A stretch of DNA of 64,000 nt from Albugo candida (GCA_905220665.1 CAJNAR010000164.1:248001-312000), one strand, 5' to 3'. Shown: positions 10,026-22,507, numbered from the stretch's first letter. A program made the numbers and translations. The notes: generated by a model not told the origin, from the letters alone.

Positions 10026-13000
10026 ATGCTTCGACTTTTTAGATCACAGCGGCTTCATAGATACCAATCTGACGCTTCGACGCGATTATTTAATGGACGT
10101 CAGACCAAACTGATTAGCTATTTGACCGAAAATGCAGCCAACAAACATAAACGCTCGTTCAAACGGCCAGCAGAGCGACACTCTATTATTCGACGATGGA
10201 CACATGATGTGCACGGTTCAATGCCAATGCAAAGTGAAAAAATGTCTCTGCTCAAGGAACTGGAAGAGTGCCGAACCAGTGGGAATTGGCGTCGTGCACT
10301 CAAATTGCTAGATACTTGTGAAACGCGAAAAATTCCTTTGGATCAGAACATGTACGAGATTGTTATAGAGACATGTGCACGCATGGGCAGCGGACGTATT
10401 GTACCTGGAATTCTAAGTAATATGAATGTGGATACTGTGACTCCAACACAGCGTACTGTGGATTGTGTTGTTCAATTATATCTTGCAGACCGTGCCCCAC
10501 AATGTGTTGTCGCCTACATTCTCGATATACTGAATATGGATGGGGTTTCTATAAGTGAGGCGGCTTACACCGCGACGATGGAAACCTGTGGGACATTACG
10601 AGATGCAAAATCTGCTAAATTGATTTTTGAAGCGATAGAAGCAAGTGGTGACTCCATAATCGAACTGAAACCATCACATTATGCGATGGCGATGCGCTCT
10701 TGCGGTATGGGAGGCCGCTCTGACTATTGTGTGCAGGTGTATCACGCCCTTGAAAAAAAAGTTGGTATTGTCAGAGATGGTGAAGTCATGACGCAGCTTA
10801 TTCGAGCTCACGTAGTTAATAAAGCCTTACCACAAGCACTCGAAGTATTTTACGCCGTCAACGAGCGAAATATTACGCTGAATGAATCCATCTACACCGC
10901 TACTATCGATGCTCTGGTTTCTGAGGAAAAGTATTGGCATGCAAGCAAACTGTACAGCCAGATGATAGCCAAAGATCTTGTTCCTACTCTTTTTTGCGAT
11001 GGCCGGATGATGATTGCTTTTTTGCGTATGCAAAAGCGCGAGCATGCAGTCAAGTGCTGGGAAAACATCAAATCGTATGACATATATGAAGGAGGCAGCG
11101 CTGGATCGACTCGAATGAGGCTGACAAAGCTTATTCAGTCACTAGCCTCCATAGGTGATAATGATTTGCTGATTCAAGTATTCGAACATCTGATGGAGCA
11201 TTCTCAAAACGGAACTGTTTATCCTCAGGCTTATGCTTCCGCTATTCGAGCACTTGGCCGTCTCGGAGAGACTCAAAAAGCTATGGATCTCTTCGAAAGT
11301 TTTGTAGATTCTCGCTCACAACGGCAGCGACAAAGTGGGCAAAAAAATGCTGCTACAAAATCCGAAAAGTCAGTAAGTCAACTTCCTCGTTCACCGTCCA
11401 TTTATCTTGCTGTTTTCAATGCTTTGTCTCGTGACACTCAACGAGACCCGTCTCTGAATTCTCGCGATGCACAACGTGTATGGGATTTGATGATCCAGCA
11501 CGTTCCGGTCATATTATCTCCTGCGTATGCTAGTATTGCGGGTGTTTTTGCGAGCAGTGGAGACATGGAAACGCTTCAACGAACACTTGATCACGCTATC
11601 AGTCAATTTGTTTCCGATTCAAATAATAAAGCGAATCCGGACTATAACAATGACAGTATCGTACCACCTACGCACCTGGATGCCAACAGGGGCTCATTCG
11701 ACGCTGGTTCAAGTGTAGAAAGTCAAGAAGAAATGCTATTGACTGGAGTGGTCAGCGGTTTCTCAAAAGCTCGTGAAGATAGAACGAAAGAGATTTCGGA
11801 ATGTTTAGACTCAATGCGTAGTCGAGGACTTCGTCTGAATGATTCGATTATTCGTGCAGCTACCGACGCGTTTGCGAACTACAACAAATGGGAAGATATG
11901 AAAGGTCTCGCTGGAACAGTCGATCACAACGCGCTGAAGGACGCAGATTCGTGCTTTGGATACGTGATCTCGAAACTTTTGTCTGCCAAAGCTTGGGACT
12001 GCAGCATCGCTTGGATGATGGAAGCACATAGGCAAAATATACAGCCTCCTCTTCGCGGTAAATACTTCGAAGCGTTGGATTGGTTAGTAGAGAATGAATC
12101 ATCAGAGTGGGAAATCGCACAGACATTGGGAGACGCACTCCTGAGTAGTTCAATTATGAGTAAAGAGCTTTTGGATGGCATATCGAATGCAATGCGGGTC
12201 TTTTTGAATGCACAGCGTCTCGATCGCGTATTGAGCATGTATGATCGCACAAAGAAGGTCGCCGAAGAAGTTGGCCTTCCACCAACGCTTGCGATGTACA
12301 CAGCCAAAATTCAAGTGCACATGCGCCTTCACAAAGTAGCATTGGCGAATACACCAAGAAAGCTTCCGTCTAGCAGAAATAAAATGTCACATATACATGA
12401 AGCGGAGACTGCATGTACGAAAATGCTGCAAGTGTATGGCAACGTATCGACGAATTGACGAGTGAAGCCCTATGTTTGGCGATAAGTCTGAAAGCATTTT
12501 TGAAGGACGATGAAGATGTAGTTGCTTTGTATGAGCTCATGCAAACGCATGGCATTGAAGTCAATTCTTATGCTTTGAAAGCCGCAATTGTAGCTTATTC
12601 ACGGAAAGAAATGTTTGGCGAAATTTTGGCAATTCGTGATCAGCTTGTCGCAAATGCATCAAATACTGATTTTCATGTTGAGCCCGAGATTATCCGCTCT
12701 ATATTATTCTCCTTAGCAGTAGGAGATTTAGAAGAAGAAATGCAAGCCACAAAAGACCAGTTTGCTGCCGTGAGTGCCTGCACAACCGATGATGTCGTCA
12801 ATGTATACTTGAAAACCTCCCAGTTTGAGCAATGCGTCAAATTCATTGATGGCAGCGCTGACAAAGATTTAGTTCGTAGAGTACTTCAACGTATATGCAA
12901 TGCAGATAGTGGCGATGAGACTGCATCCTTGGCAACTGTACTTGTATACAAATTCGCAGCATTGCATGGGATTGAAGCCATACAACCACCAACACTTATC

Positions 13001-13765
13001 ACTCAGGTTGCCCATCTTCTGATGAAAAATAATCGGCTCGACGAAGCAATGAAGTTGCTACAGATATATCGTCCAAACCTTTCCTCGAGCGATTCCTTGA
13101 ATGAGCAAACATCCCAACGGTGGCAGTATTATCAAAAACAGAGTCCTACTTTTCAAAGAAATGTGATGGAAATGTTATTGCGCATATATGGTGAGCGCAG
13201 GGAGCTAGGGGCCATGCAAGATCTATTCAATCAGATGTATGCCTTCCCATTAACCATTTCACATTATGAGCGAGCCATGCAGTATTGTTGGAATCAATCC
13301 GGCGAATGCAGAGAAAAGGCACTCGTCCAATGCCTGCAGCTATTCAGAACACTTCGAAAGCATTTTATCCAACCCAACGGGAAAGTTTACACGATCGCGT
13401 TGCAAAGCTGTCAGCAACTCGGCATATTGAATGAAGGGGGTCGGGTGATCATCAACGATGTACTTGCACAAGGTTTCACTAATCTGGTTCAGGATTACTT
13501 ACTGCTTCTTGTTCGGGAAATGGAGAAACTGTCGCCACCTCCTTCCGGTCGTGGTCGAGGCGTTGGCATCGAATCATCTAATGTTGTAGGAGATGTCACC
13601 AAAGTGATTCGTCTAGTGCAATACTGTCACAACGAGGGTATTACAATAACACCAGCAATGGCAGAGGCACTCAGAAGCTTACAGCCGTATCTTTTGGGGA
13701 AATCATCGCTTGAGCTCGAAAAGTGGCTGAATGGCCGAGGGTTTCTCAATGAGGAAATGTATTAG
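10026..13765 (+). CDS. Large pentatricopeptide-repeat (PPR) protein, probably organellar RNA-binding
   Basis: Two long frames make one protein of about 1,220-1,240 residues: 10026 to about 12400, then about 12400 to 13765 in another frame. The product is a chain of ~35-residue helical repeats with PPR texture, for example EYCYTATIDALVSEEKYWHA-like units (actual SIYTATIDALVSEEKYWHA, YASAIRALGRLGETQKAMDL, YALKAAIVAYSRKEMFGEIL). An Arg/Ser-rich start (MLRLFRSQRLHRYQ) fits a mitochondrial presequence. PPR proteins bind organellar transcripts in processing or translation. The frames join either by a short intron (donor 12386 with acceptor 12432 gives 47 nt; donor 12368 with acceptor 12432 gives 65 nt) or through a 1-nt frameshift near 12432. 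A splice is the simpler reading, since the flanking sequence is intact for more than 3.6 kb. Confidence 0.82.
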
Positions 13766-14390
13766 GTCAAGGTAAAATTCATAGAAGTCTGATTAGAAAC
13801 CACAACAATGCCATGACTCCTATGAATTTAGACTGCTGTCAACTTGCCCATTTGACATGCACGCTTATCCACTGCCTGCAATAGAGGGATCTTGATAAGC
13901 TACTCCAAGCGACCAGCTCAACTGACGCGTGCTTTCCCCGTCTTTATGATGCGAGAGAAATCGCGTCATTTAAATTCAACTGCAACAGTATCCAGAATTT
14001 GGGCGAATGCAGAAACGCATCAATCTCTAGACAGATTGAATCCGATTCTGCCGTTATTCTTATTAGCGATCCTGCCGGCATTTTCACGCACTCGGAAGCC
14101 TGATGACTCATTGAATGCTAGTTTGTTTAGTAAACAAATCGATTTTGCTACAGGCATAGGAATAGATCCAAGATTCGCCTCTTTATTTTCTCTCAACTGA
14201 TCTCAGCTGATGACTACTTTTTTTGCGTCAAACGTTATACTCTTAAAGAAGGCGAAAGCTCGCATTAAGATGGAAAGAATACTCTAAGGCGCGGCCGGTA
14301 TCCAATCACCTTCCCATTGGTCAGGCGCCTTGATAAATTCTCACTATATAACGGGGCTTGATTTCATTACACTCGTGCAGGAACGACAGG
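13766..14390. other. Intergenic stretch with one weak short frame
   Basis: A frame open from 13892 to 14200 could encode about 85 residues from an ATG near 13946 (MMREKSRHLNSTATV...), with one hydrophobic segment (LPLFLLAILPAF). No family is recognisable and there is no supporting splice or homolog. I regard it as probably non-coding. The remaining DNA is the likely promoter region of the downstream LicD-like gene. Confidence 0.4.
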
Positions 14391-15461
14391 ATGCTTTCAT
14401 CACCAAAGGCATCGCTTGATCGCAAGCTGAAGTACCGCAAATGGGCTGCGTTCTTACGAATTCATTGGGAAGAAGCTCTTGCGTATCTTATTTTCGTTAT
14501 CATTTTGCTAGCCGTTTTCTCTCCGAAATGTGACACGCGCAGGCACATGACGGACTTGTTGCTGAGGGCAGTGACTATATTGGAAAGAAATGGAATACAG
14601 TATTGGCTCGACAAGGGAACACTTTTAGGCATATATCGCGACAAAGGACTGATTCCATGGGAATACGATGTGGATCTTGGTGTGATGAATGAGACTTGCA
14701 ATGCAATATCGAAACTCAAGTCAGAGTTTCTTACCAGCGATTTGATTGCGTATGATCGTAGTGACCATATTGCCCACAAAGTAAAGCTCACCTATGACAC
14801 AGAACGAAAGCAATTTTATTGGTCTGATTCGAAAATACATGATCCCTGCATACGAATATACGACTCGAAAGATACTTCTGCTTGGATTGACATTTATTGG
14901 TATATCGAGAAACTCCCGCTCGATGTTAAAGCACTCGATGGTCGTATTTTGATTCCACCCAATTACGACGGAAGAGATAGTTTGTTGTGTACTTCCGAAG
15001 GTCTCAAGGAGTACACAGATGCTATGTGCTGCGGAGGATGTGTACCGAGACCGACAGTATTCCCAATAAAAGATCACCGTGTTAAGTTGGAAAGGAATAT
15101 ATATTCTTTACCCGTGCCCAACTCAATGTCTGACATGCTTCGCATCCAGTACGGTGAAGCAAGTTTGACAGAGCGGCAGATAAAGGTAGTATGATTTATA
15201 TGAATTGGGAAACATTTAGACTCACCTCCACACTTGTCTCAATAGGGTTGGAAGCGCGTAGTTTGTGGGTATTGGGAATCACAGCTTCTATATGTTGTTC
15301 AGCTTATACTCTTTTTGAGTATTTTGATGTTTGGTCGCGTGATACTTCACCGCAAGCTGCCGCGATCATCGAAATACCGCAAGCGATGGCGTTACTATCT
15401 TTGGGGGACTATCTCTTTTCTGGTCATCTTGCTAATGGTGGTGTTGCATGGACTCGTATAA
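14391..15461 (+). CDS. LicD/fukutin-family membrane protein (putative phospho-sugar or phosphocholine transferase)
   Basis: Two exons, 14391..15185 and 15246..15461, with a 60-nt GT...AG intron, encode about 336 residues. After a short basic cytosolic head comes a signal anchor (EEALAYLIFVIILLAVF), so the bulk is probably in the Golgi or ER lumen. The LicD core follows: YWLDKGTLLGIYRDKG and then PWEYDVDLGV, whose Asp-x-Asp is the metal and nucleotide site of this nucleotidyltransferase-like fold, plus SAWIDIYWY and a Cys-rich CCGGCVPRP. Fukutin relatives add ribitol-phosphate and LicD adds phosphocholine to glycans; the substrate here is unknown. The second exon adds two hydrophobic segments (LLYVVQLILFLSILMFGRVI and YYLWGTISFLVILLMVVLHG), unusual for the family, making a multi-pass C-terminus. 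The ATG at 14391 is the first in frame. Confidence 0.8.
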
Positions 15462-16461
15462 TTCTGCTCTTCATTCCGATGTAATCATAATGCTTTGTAC
15501 CGCTCTATCTGGTTCGTACGCGTACATTCATTCCGCATGATTCCCGTCTAGCGGTAGTCATGTTATGAGTGACAGGATCACTTGCCAGGATGAGTTCTGT
15601 AGCAGATACTTTAGCTCTAATTCTCACTGTAAGTGGGATGCTAAATAAATTGATTGTAGTAAAAGACCAACGAGCACAGAAACTTAATTTCCTTGTACAA
15701 ATTAGAAAATTTAAGAGGAATTTTGATGTCTCTTTTGAAAACTGAACTCAACAGCTAATTCTGTGATTATATATTTCGAGTGCGTAAGATTCAAATATCG
15801 CTGAGGCCCACGTGTTACCGTCTCGATGCTATCTTTTCTCGCTGTGCAAAGATCCCGTCACGCGTGACATAACGGAGAGTCTCTCGTGTGCCAGTGCGAT
15901 AGAGAACATCACTTGCAATATTGGGCGACTTTGACGAGCACTAGAATTCAGTGCGGCCAAAGAGAGAATAGACATCGCTCGAGCAACAAATTGTTACAGT
16001 AATCGATTCATAATATTGAAATATTTCGCATGCTTCACAAAGCTCACCATGCAAGCCCTTATGCGAGAGAGTCAGCATATGTTTCCACGACGCTACTAGC
16101 GCGGCCATGTCATTACGACTTTTCAGCTGTATGAATGAATAAAGTGAGACAACTTTGGTAGCTAGGTACTAGCTTTGTTCTTGACTTGTGATGCATCAAT
16201 AAACAATACGTTCGGATGTCGAATGCTTTCCTGCCAAGCAAAGATACACTCATAATACTACTAACCAGTTCATAAGCCGTGTAAAATAATTTCTAGGAAT
16301 AATCGTAGAATTAAAATCAACATACCACTCTCAATTCCATCATTGGTATGGTGTTCGTCCGGTATGATCAGTCGTGTACCCGTAGTTTTGCACCGGACGG
16401 TCGGATTGTCAGATATCTACTTTAAAATAACATTGGTGAGCACTTATTAAAGCTGCGAATA
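15462..16461. other. 1.0-kb stretch without a supportable gene
   Basis: No frame of useful length, no domain and no repeat array was seen. It separates two same-strand genes and probably holds the 3' end of the LicD-like gene and the DNAAF3 promoter. Confidence 0.5.
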
Positions 16462-18491
16462 ATGGCGACAATAGTCAATGCTCAATTGCAGAGCATGGGA
16501 CTTGTCAACATGTGGGGGTTTTCACCGTCGTTCGACCCTCTCCAACTTCGAAAAGGGAAAAGTAATCCAACTGGCAGAGCGGCCGAAGCCAGCTGTATCA
16601 ATATATTGCTTGTTGGACCCAGTGATATCCGCCATGTACTTCATACGATCGCAAACAAACGGCATACCGCTCCGAACCGACCAGTGAACATTTATTTGTA
16701 CGAAAAGTCGATTGAGGTGCTTGCAAGGCAGCTACTACTTCTACAAGTCTTTTTTGATTCTGAGCTTCCATTCCGGCAACGCTGCAATGCTTTTTTCGAG
16801 ATATTTGGAAATGCTTTCATTCAGGTAGTTCAGCTTCAAGGCGAATTGATCAAAATGGTTTTATTGAGTTTTCTTAGAGTCGGACAGCGGATTATATCGA
16901 TCAGAAAACGAATGCGCTTCTTGATTTATTGTATCACGGGCGCACTTTTCTTAAAGAGCATATTGACTTGAGTCATTTGAGATCACGGTCACTCGACGAC
17001 CTTGACGCAACATTTCAAAGCTGGAAGCAGAGTGTCTCTTTCGACGGTAAGGATTTACCCAAGTCCGAGCGCTCCAGGTAAATTATCACTCTAATGTAGT
17101 GGCTACTCTACGGGACCATCGATTACGGCATTACTATCAACTTCGCTATGACTACCGTGATAACCTGATTGATTGGGATTACACAGTGAGTGTTCCAGCG
17201 TTCCATCCGTCTTGATCTACTCGATTCAATGTTGTGTCGTAGATGACATTGAAGAATATAGAGCATGCCAGCGTTATACACAGCAGCCAATATCGTACTT
17301 GGCGGAACACGGGGATAGCGTTCGAGTTTGGTGATCAAAAGTATACATCACCGAATCGAACTCTGGCTGCCTACACCGAGGTTTTTGGCTATCGGTGGCA
17401 TAACAAGATAATAGATTGTCATCACATTTCGCTAGGCGAAACATCGGAATCATGGTTCTGTCCTTTGCCGAGGACTCTGGACAGACATAATCGTAGGTCC
17501 ATACATTTCTTTCGGAGTGGACACTAGCGAAGAAGAGGACCGAAGTGCCGAAGTGCTGTTTGAAATACATAACAAAGGAACCGGAATGGAGCAAAACCGA
17601 CACGTACGTAGCAAGCTGACTGTGTTTGCTGACTAGGCTCGGTCTGATTACGTCTGATTCTGAAGAACACCACGGAAGTATGTATTTACAATCTCTTGAC
17701 ACTTTTACATTCAATTGAAATGGGAATGACCTACGAGATGACATCGGTACGGTGAAAGTCGCGATGCAATAAGTTGTTGAGAGCTTAGTAGCTTCTTTAT
17801 CAGAAACATGACATATATAGCGGGATTGGACGCGGTGTTGCTGAATATACCGATGGCGACGACCAGTGTGCATCACCAAGTGCCACGCAGTAAGAACTAA
17901 CAAGTCTCATTTGCACCCACTTCATAGTGTGCATTGCTCATAGGAAGGAATATAACGAGGTTACCACGTGGCCAAGCGAAAAGTCAAAGGCATTACACGG
18001 AATCACGGTGCGGTCGGAGAGCTCCTTGTGTCACTTTGGCTAAGTACTTGTTCAATACTCCGATAGATCATTCCACTTACAGGGCCTGTGGATAAGATCT
18101 TCTCACAGAAACGCTACCAGAAGGCCTTTTCAAGCGCATACTTATCGTCTCATTTCTGCGGCTTGATACAACCCAATTCCGAAAGTAGCATCACGCAGCT
18201 TTTGCGGGACAATGCCACACTGAGTATCGAAAATTCAACGTATGTGTATGCGTCAATCCATGACGTCCCAGAAGTAACCCATCTCGTTTATTTGGTAAAA
18301 GGTTTTTGCTGGCATTGAAAGAAGAACAGCGACTTTTGTATATGAAAAAGGTCATTGATATGTGTAAGGAATCGGGGTTACAATCACAGCAATTTCCGAG
18401 TGGGAAAGATCCGAAAGCAAGCGACCTCTACAGTCTGAGTAACGCCGTTCTTCATTTTAAATTCGGCGTTGGTAGCGACGCCAAGTCTTGA
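16462..18491 (+). CDS. DNAAF3: Dynein axonemal assembly factor 3 (DNAAF3/PF22)
   Basis: DNAAF3 is a cytoplasmic factor for pre-assembly of ciliary dynein arms. The N-terminal exon (16462..16824) carries the family signature: FSPSFDPL, then INILLVGPSDIRHVL, then IYLYEKSIEVLARQLLLLQV and a C-terminal FEIFGNAF. In-frame exons follow at 16878..17046 (SRTADYIDQKT, LLYHGRTFLKEHIDLSHL), 17100..17185 (RHYYQLRYDYRDNLIDWDY), 17243..17380 (YRTWRNTGIAFEFGD, SPNRTL) and 17436..17603 (GLWTDIIVGPYISFGVD). All four introns are 53-57 nt. The C-terminal exons 18088..18251 and 18302..18491 give FSSAYLSSHFCG, NATLSIENSTYVYA and LKEEQRLLYMKK. The middle, 17604-18087, could not be resolved into clean exons; parts look coding (GIGRGVAEYTDGDDQ). 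It may be spliced in a way I missed, or be damaged. Its presence implies motile flagella. Confidence 0.82.
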
Positions 18492-18654
18492 CTGTACCTC
18501 TATGTTACGATAGTAAAGGTAGTATCGAAAAGAGAGTCGGCATGATTCGTAGAATCGTCATGCCGTAGTAAATAAATAACACAAATACTCTAAATTTGTT
18601 ATTGTTTGCATTTCTACCAAATTATACGCGTCAAGGCATTCCGAGAACGTTCTG

Positions 18655-19089
18655 ATGATGCGTTTATTCCGCAAAGGGCCAACTCAGTCTTCATCGAGTA
18701 AAACGAAGGCAGGACCTACCTGGAAGAAAAAATTAAAGGATTTTATGATGGAATATGGCCGCGTAGGATTTTGCACGCACATTGTCTTGTCTGTGACGAT
18801 TTTTACCGTCATATTTATGCTAATTTCAGTCGGGATAAATGTACAGAGTCTTTTAATCAAATTGGGTATGCACGATGAAAAAGAAGCGGTTCGCGAAGCC
18901 AGCTGGTTCGGCACATTTATCATTGCTTATGCAATTTACAAGTTGATTGCACCGCTGCGTTGGCCATTAACAGTTTTTCTTGCTCCAGTCATTTTACGGG
19001 CACTGAGAAGGAAAGGCTACATGCTTCCAGATCGCCGTGCATCGGAAGAATTTCTGAGCGAGGAGCAGACGTGTGTGATGGCAGGCTAG
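18655..19089 (+). CDS. FAM210/DUF1279-family membrane protein
   Basis: A single exon from ATG 18655 encodes 144 residues. A basic, Ser/Thr-rich head (RLFRKGPTQSSSSKTKAG) precedes the DUF1279 core: YGRVGFCTHIVLSVTIFTV, continuing into one strong membrane helix with ISVGINVQSLLIKLG, then a second hydrophobic stretch (WFGTFIIAYAIYKLIAPLRW) and a basic tail. FAM210A/B proteins are mitochondrial inner-membrane proteins linked to organelle translation and metabolism; plant and protist relatives also reach plastids. The N-terminus is compatible with mitochondrial import, which is inference. Length and the YGR/T-S...GI motifs match the family well. Confidence 0.82.
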   Translation: MMRLFRKGPTQSSSSKTKAGPTWKKKLKDFMMEYGRVGFCTHIVLSVTIFTVIFMLISVGINVQSLLIKLGMHDEKEAVREASWFGTFIIAYAIYKLIAPLRWPLTVFLAPVILRALRRKGYMLPDRRASEEFLSEEQTCVMAG

Positions 19090-19252
19090 ATATACCTTTT
19101 AATTAGTAGAAGTGATATAACTTCGAAATTTGCGAGATGCATTACCTTGTACCACATTAAAGCCGATCACGCGTAGCTTATATAATATAAGTTGAGTGTC
19201 GTACAAAGCCGACAATGAAGAAGAAGGTGAGCCAATTCGATTGATAAATCGC

Positions 19253-20563
19253 ATGAGAAGAATGCTGTTGTCACTATATTCGCGTCAGGTTTTGTTGATG
19301 GGGAAATCTGGCTCCGGAAAGACATCTATGCGCTCGATTATTTTCGCTAATTACTTGGGTTCGTACGACATTGATTGCAAGCCGGAAGCATATAATAAGT
19401 GAGCACCTGTATGTGACTGTAGCACGTGATACGATGCGTCTCGGCCCGACACGTTCGTAAATTCTATCTTATCATGACGTGAACTGAGCTGTTCGCCTTG
19501 CTCTCCAGTTGACGTGGAGCACTCACACGTGCGTTTTTTGGGTAATCTTGTACTAAATCTTTGGGATTGTGGCGGGTATGGACAGTGAGATCGAATACAT
19601 GCAGCGTTAACTTCTTGTCGTTATTATACTGCTCCCCTCACATTCAGGCAAGACGCGTTCTACGAAAATTATTTTGAAAGTCAGAGGGACCATATATTTC
19701 GAAGCGTGGAGCTCCTGATATATGTTTTCGATATTGAAAGTCGTGAGATTGATGTACGGTGCTCTACTTTGAGCTGTTCCATGGTAATCAACCATGCGTC
19801 TTTTGTCTTGATAGAAAGATATGGCACATTTTGAGGGCTGCCTGGAAGCGATTGACCAGAACTCGAGCAATGCAAAGGTTTTTGTTTTGATTCACAAAAT
19901 GGATCTTGTACCAGAAGATAAACGTCATCGGGTGATTCTACTCTCCTTTTTCGCTCGTTCCTTTTCTGCCTTTCTGACTTGTTTATCTGTTCGTTCAGGT
20001 GTTGGAACAGAAGAAAGAAATGATATTTGCTCGGACAGGTTCCCTGCCCACCGTTTGTTTTGGAACCTCAATTTGGGATGAAACACTTTATCGCGCTTGG
20101 TCCTCAATCGTGTATTCGTTGATCCCCAATATTCAGGACCTTGAGAAACATTTGAATGGTTTCTGTACGATTTGTGATGCTGATGAAGTTGTCTTGTTCG
20201 AACGAGCCACATTTTTGGTCATTTCTCATGCCGCGCATGCGAATCATCGGGACATCCATAGATTCGAAAAAATCAGTAATATTATCAAGCAGTTCAAACT
20301 CAGCTGTAGCAAGACTCAAGCTCAGTTTCAGGGAATGGAAGTCCGCAATTCCAACTTCACCGCTTATATTGACTTTTTTACAACAAATACTTACATCATG
20401 ATAATTGTGTCAGATCAACAAATTCGTATGCATCGGAGTTCATCAATTATTTCCCAGCTATCTCATAGATTGTGCTATATGTCTGATAGAGCCCGCTGGA
20501 ATTCATCTCAATATTAAGTCAGCTCGTCCGCTATTCGAGCGATACGTGCAGCAAGCAAATTGA
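19253..20563 (+). CDS. Rag GTPase A (RagA/Gtr1 family)
   Basis: RagA-type GTPases act as heterodimers on lysosome/vacuole membranes to recruit TORC1 in response to amino acids. Seven exons join in frame: 19253..19358, 19423..19452, 19509..19575, 19648..19753, 19815..19931, 19999..20425, 20490..20563, with introns of about 56-72 nt. The product has the P-loop [20 protein letters not shown], a threonine-containing switch I ([17 protein letters not shown]), G3 [15 protein letters not shown]4 as HKMD (the Rag-specific replacement of NKxD), and the C-terminal roadblock-like half ([38 protein letters not shown]). The ATG at 19253 places the P-loop close to the N-terminus as in other RagA proteins; the frame is open a little further to 19196 without another ATG. 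It ends 178 bp from the convergent taxilin gene. Confidence 0.92.
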
Positions 20564-20741
20564 ACCAGCAGAGAAAGAAAGAATAAGTCGAAAAAAATGC
20601 CACAACCGAGGACGATTGAACAATTTTGAGCTCATTGCCACAACACAGAGATGCTCCGATATTCTTTGCGGTCTCTCTATTTCTTGTCTTAAAATTGTGC
20701 GTTCGGAAGGGAGTAGACAATTCGACACGTTCACACGCTGC

Positions 20742-22507
20742 TTACTGATCTTCTACCTTGTGGCGAGCCATATTCCTTTCAGCTTGTAATGTACGGCATA
20801 AGCTTTCCAAAGTTTTTATCTTCTCGTGCAGTTTACTGGTTGTATCTGTTGTCTCCATTTGTTCTTGTAACGAGGCGATAGCACCTTGATCGTATTTCGC
20901 ACATTTATTTCTCAGTGTTGAGTTCTCTTTTTCGAGTTTCCTGATGTGTTTGCTCATCTAACGAAACAAAACATTAAAAGATCGTTTTACAGCCTCCACA
21001 AAAAAAAATGTATGCAGGCAAAAGCCATGAACCTTATCCATCTCTTCTCGGAATGTCACAAACATTTGATTACTTTTCGTAAGCGTATCCTGTACGGCAT
21101 CAAATTTTTCACTATAGGAGCTGAGTTGTTGCTACATTAACAGTCCAATAATACTGTGAGATCGCTTCACTACGCAGCAAATCTGGTAAATCTGTACCTG
21201 CAGTTGCACCTCACGATCTGAAAATTCCTTCGCTTTCATCAACGTGAGCTTTGTTTTCTGCGATTCTTGAGAGGTCAACTCGATCTGACGATGTAACTTT
21301 GCTTCTGCTAATTGAATAGTGAGCTCCTTAGCTTCCAGTTGATGCTGAAAATGCTCTTCACGGGCAGTATATTGGTCCAAAAAAGATTTGAGTTTTTGCT
21401 GCAATCTGTGCACAAAGCGAACATCTCGGAACATTGACAAAGTCTCGACAAAGCTTGCACATACGTCTCATTCTCTTGCAGCGATGTGACGTAATCTTTC
21501 CCTTGTTGGTCCATCTTTGCTCCAACTTCTTCGATTGTTTTTTGGAATTGACTCGACAGATCCTTCCTGAAATGTGCGAGGTCATAATCAAATGGTCATG
21601 ATCGTGTGAGTGTGTGACAAATGCCTTTTTTGATCTTCTTCGTCTGCTATGCGTCTGCTTTCGCACTAAGGTAACAAATTCCGTGGTCATTGCAATTATG
21701 ATCATTCATCTCGTACGAACCAGAATCAGTTTATTTTGTTTCTGTAATTCTCGACATAAATGCTCCAACTTTGATTTCGTCATGTTTACTTTCGCAAGCT
21801 CATTTTTTACTATCACATGTAATTTCTCTTAGCTATCAGACTGGTATCGAGAAGATAATGCCAAAACTATCTAAACCAGAATTCTCTCGTTGCTTGGTCA
21901 AGATATACCGCGAATGAATTTGCCCGATCTTGCGCTGGAAAGCCGTGATATAATCAGCCTATCGAAGTATCATAAATGCATCTCAAATGATAGTCTGACA
22001 CGTGCTAAGAAATATCACAAACCGTTTTGGCTGTCAGATTTTGTAATTCATCGAAATGAGTCGCATTACAGCGAGCTTCAGCTTCAGCATTTGTATCTAT
22101 ATCTGTATTTTGTAATTGACGTAAAATGTTACTGAATGCATCGAGGGTATTTTGCGCTAGTAGTTCATCTTGGTAAATGCCTATTACATAAACATCGCTT
22201 GAGCGTATTGAAATGTACAATGATTGCAGATCGCCATACCTGACAAGTCAATCGGTATATCCAAACTTTCCTGATCGCCAACTTCGATTTGCGCAATTTT
22301 ACTTGTAAGCAATTCTCGAAGATCTTCCGGTTGATGTGAGTGAGACTTTCTAGATGTACGACTTGACGCGCAAAGCATATCTTCGACTGAAGACTGATGC
22401 CGTTTACTTTTATGCTTATGCTTCAATGTCTTTTTGCTACTTGCTTCATTTTGCTGCTTTAATCCAAGATTAACTTTGGATGAGTTTGGGTCGTTTGTGA
22501 CGTCCAT
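20742..22507 (-). CDS. Taxilin-family coiled-coil protein
   Basis: Taxilins are long coiled-coil proteins that bind syntaxins and nascent chains and act in vesicle traffic. The gene starts at ATG 22507 with a hydrophilic Lys/Ser-rich head (KKTLKHKHKSKRHQSS) and is read through about ten short exons, including 22507..22240, a segment near 22185-22025 (YQDELLAQNTLDAFSNILRQ), and others to the stop at 20742. Taxilin-specific strings are present in the right order: KSKLEHLCRELQKQNK, KDLSSQFQKTIEEVGAKMD, LDQYTAREEHFQHQLEAKEL, IQLAEAKLHRQ, FDAVQDTLTKSNQMFVTFRE, IRKLEKENSTLRNK and LESLCRTLQAERN. Exact splice junctions in the 21500-21830 part are uncertain because several GT/AG choices keep the frame. 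Neighbours on both sides are convergent or divergent, so it is monocistronic. Confidence 0.85.

Noticed and set aside
17274..17903. 209-codon minus-strand frame
   Set aside because: Covers DNAAF3 exons 4-5, which match the family on the plus strand; antisense shadow.
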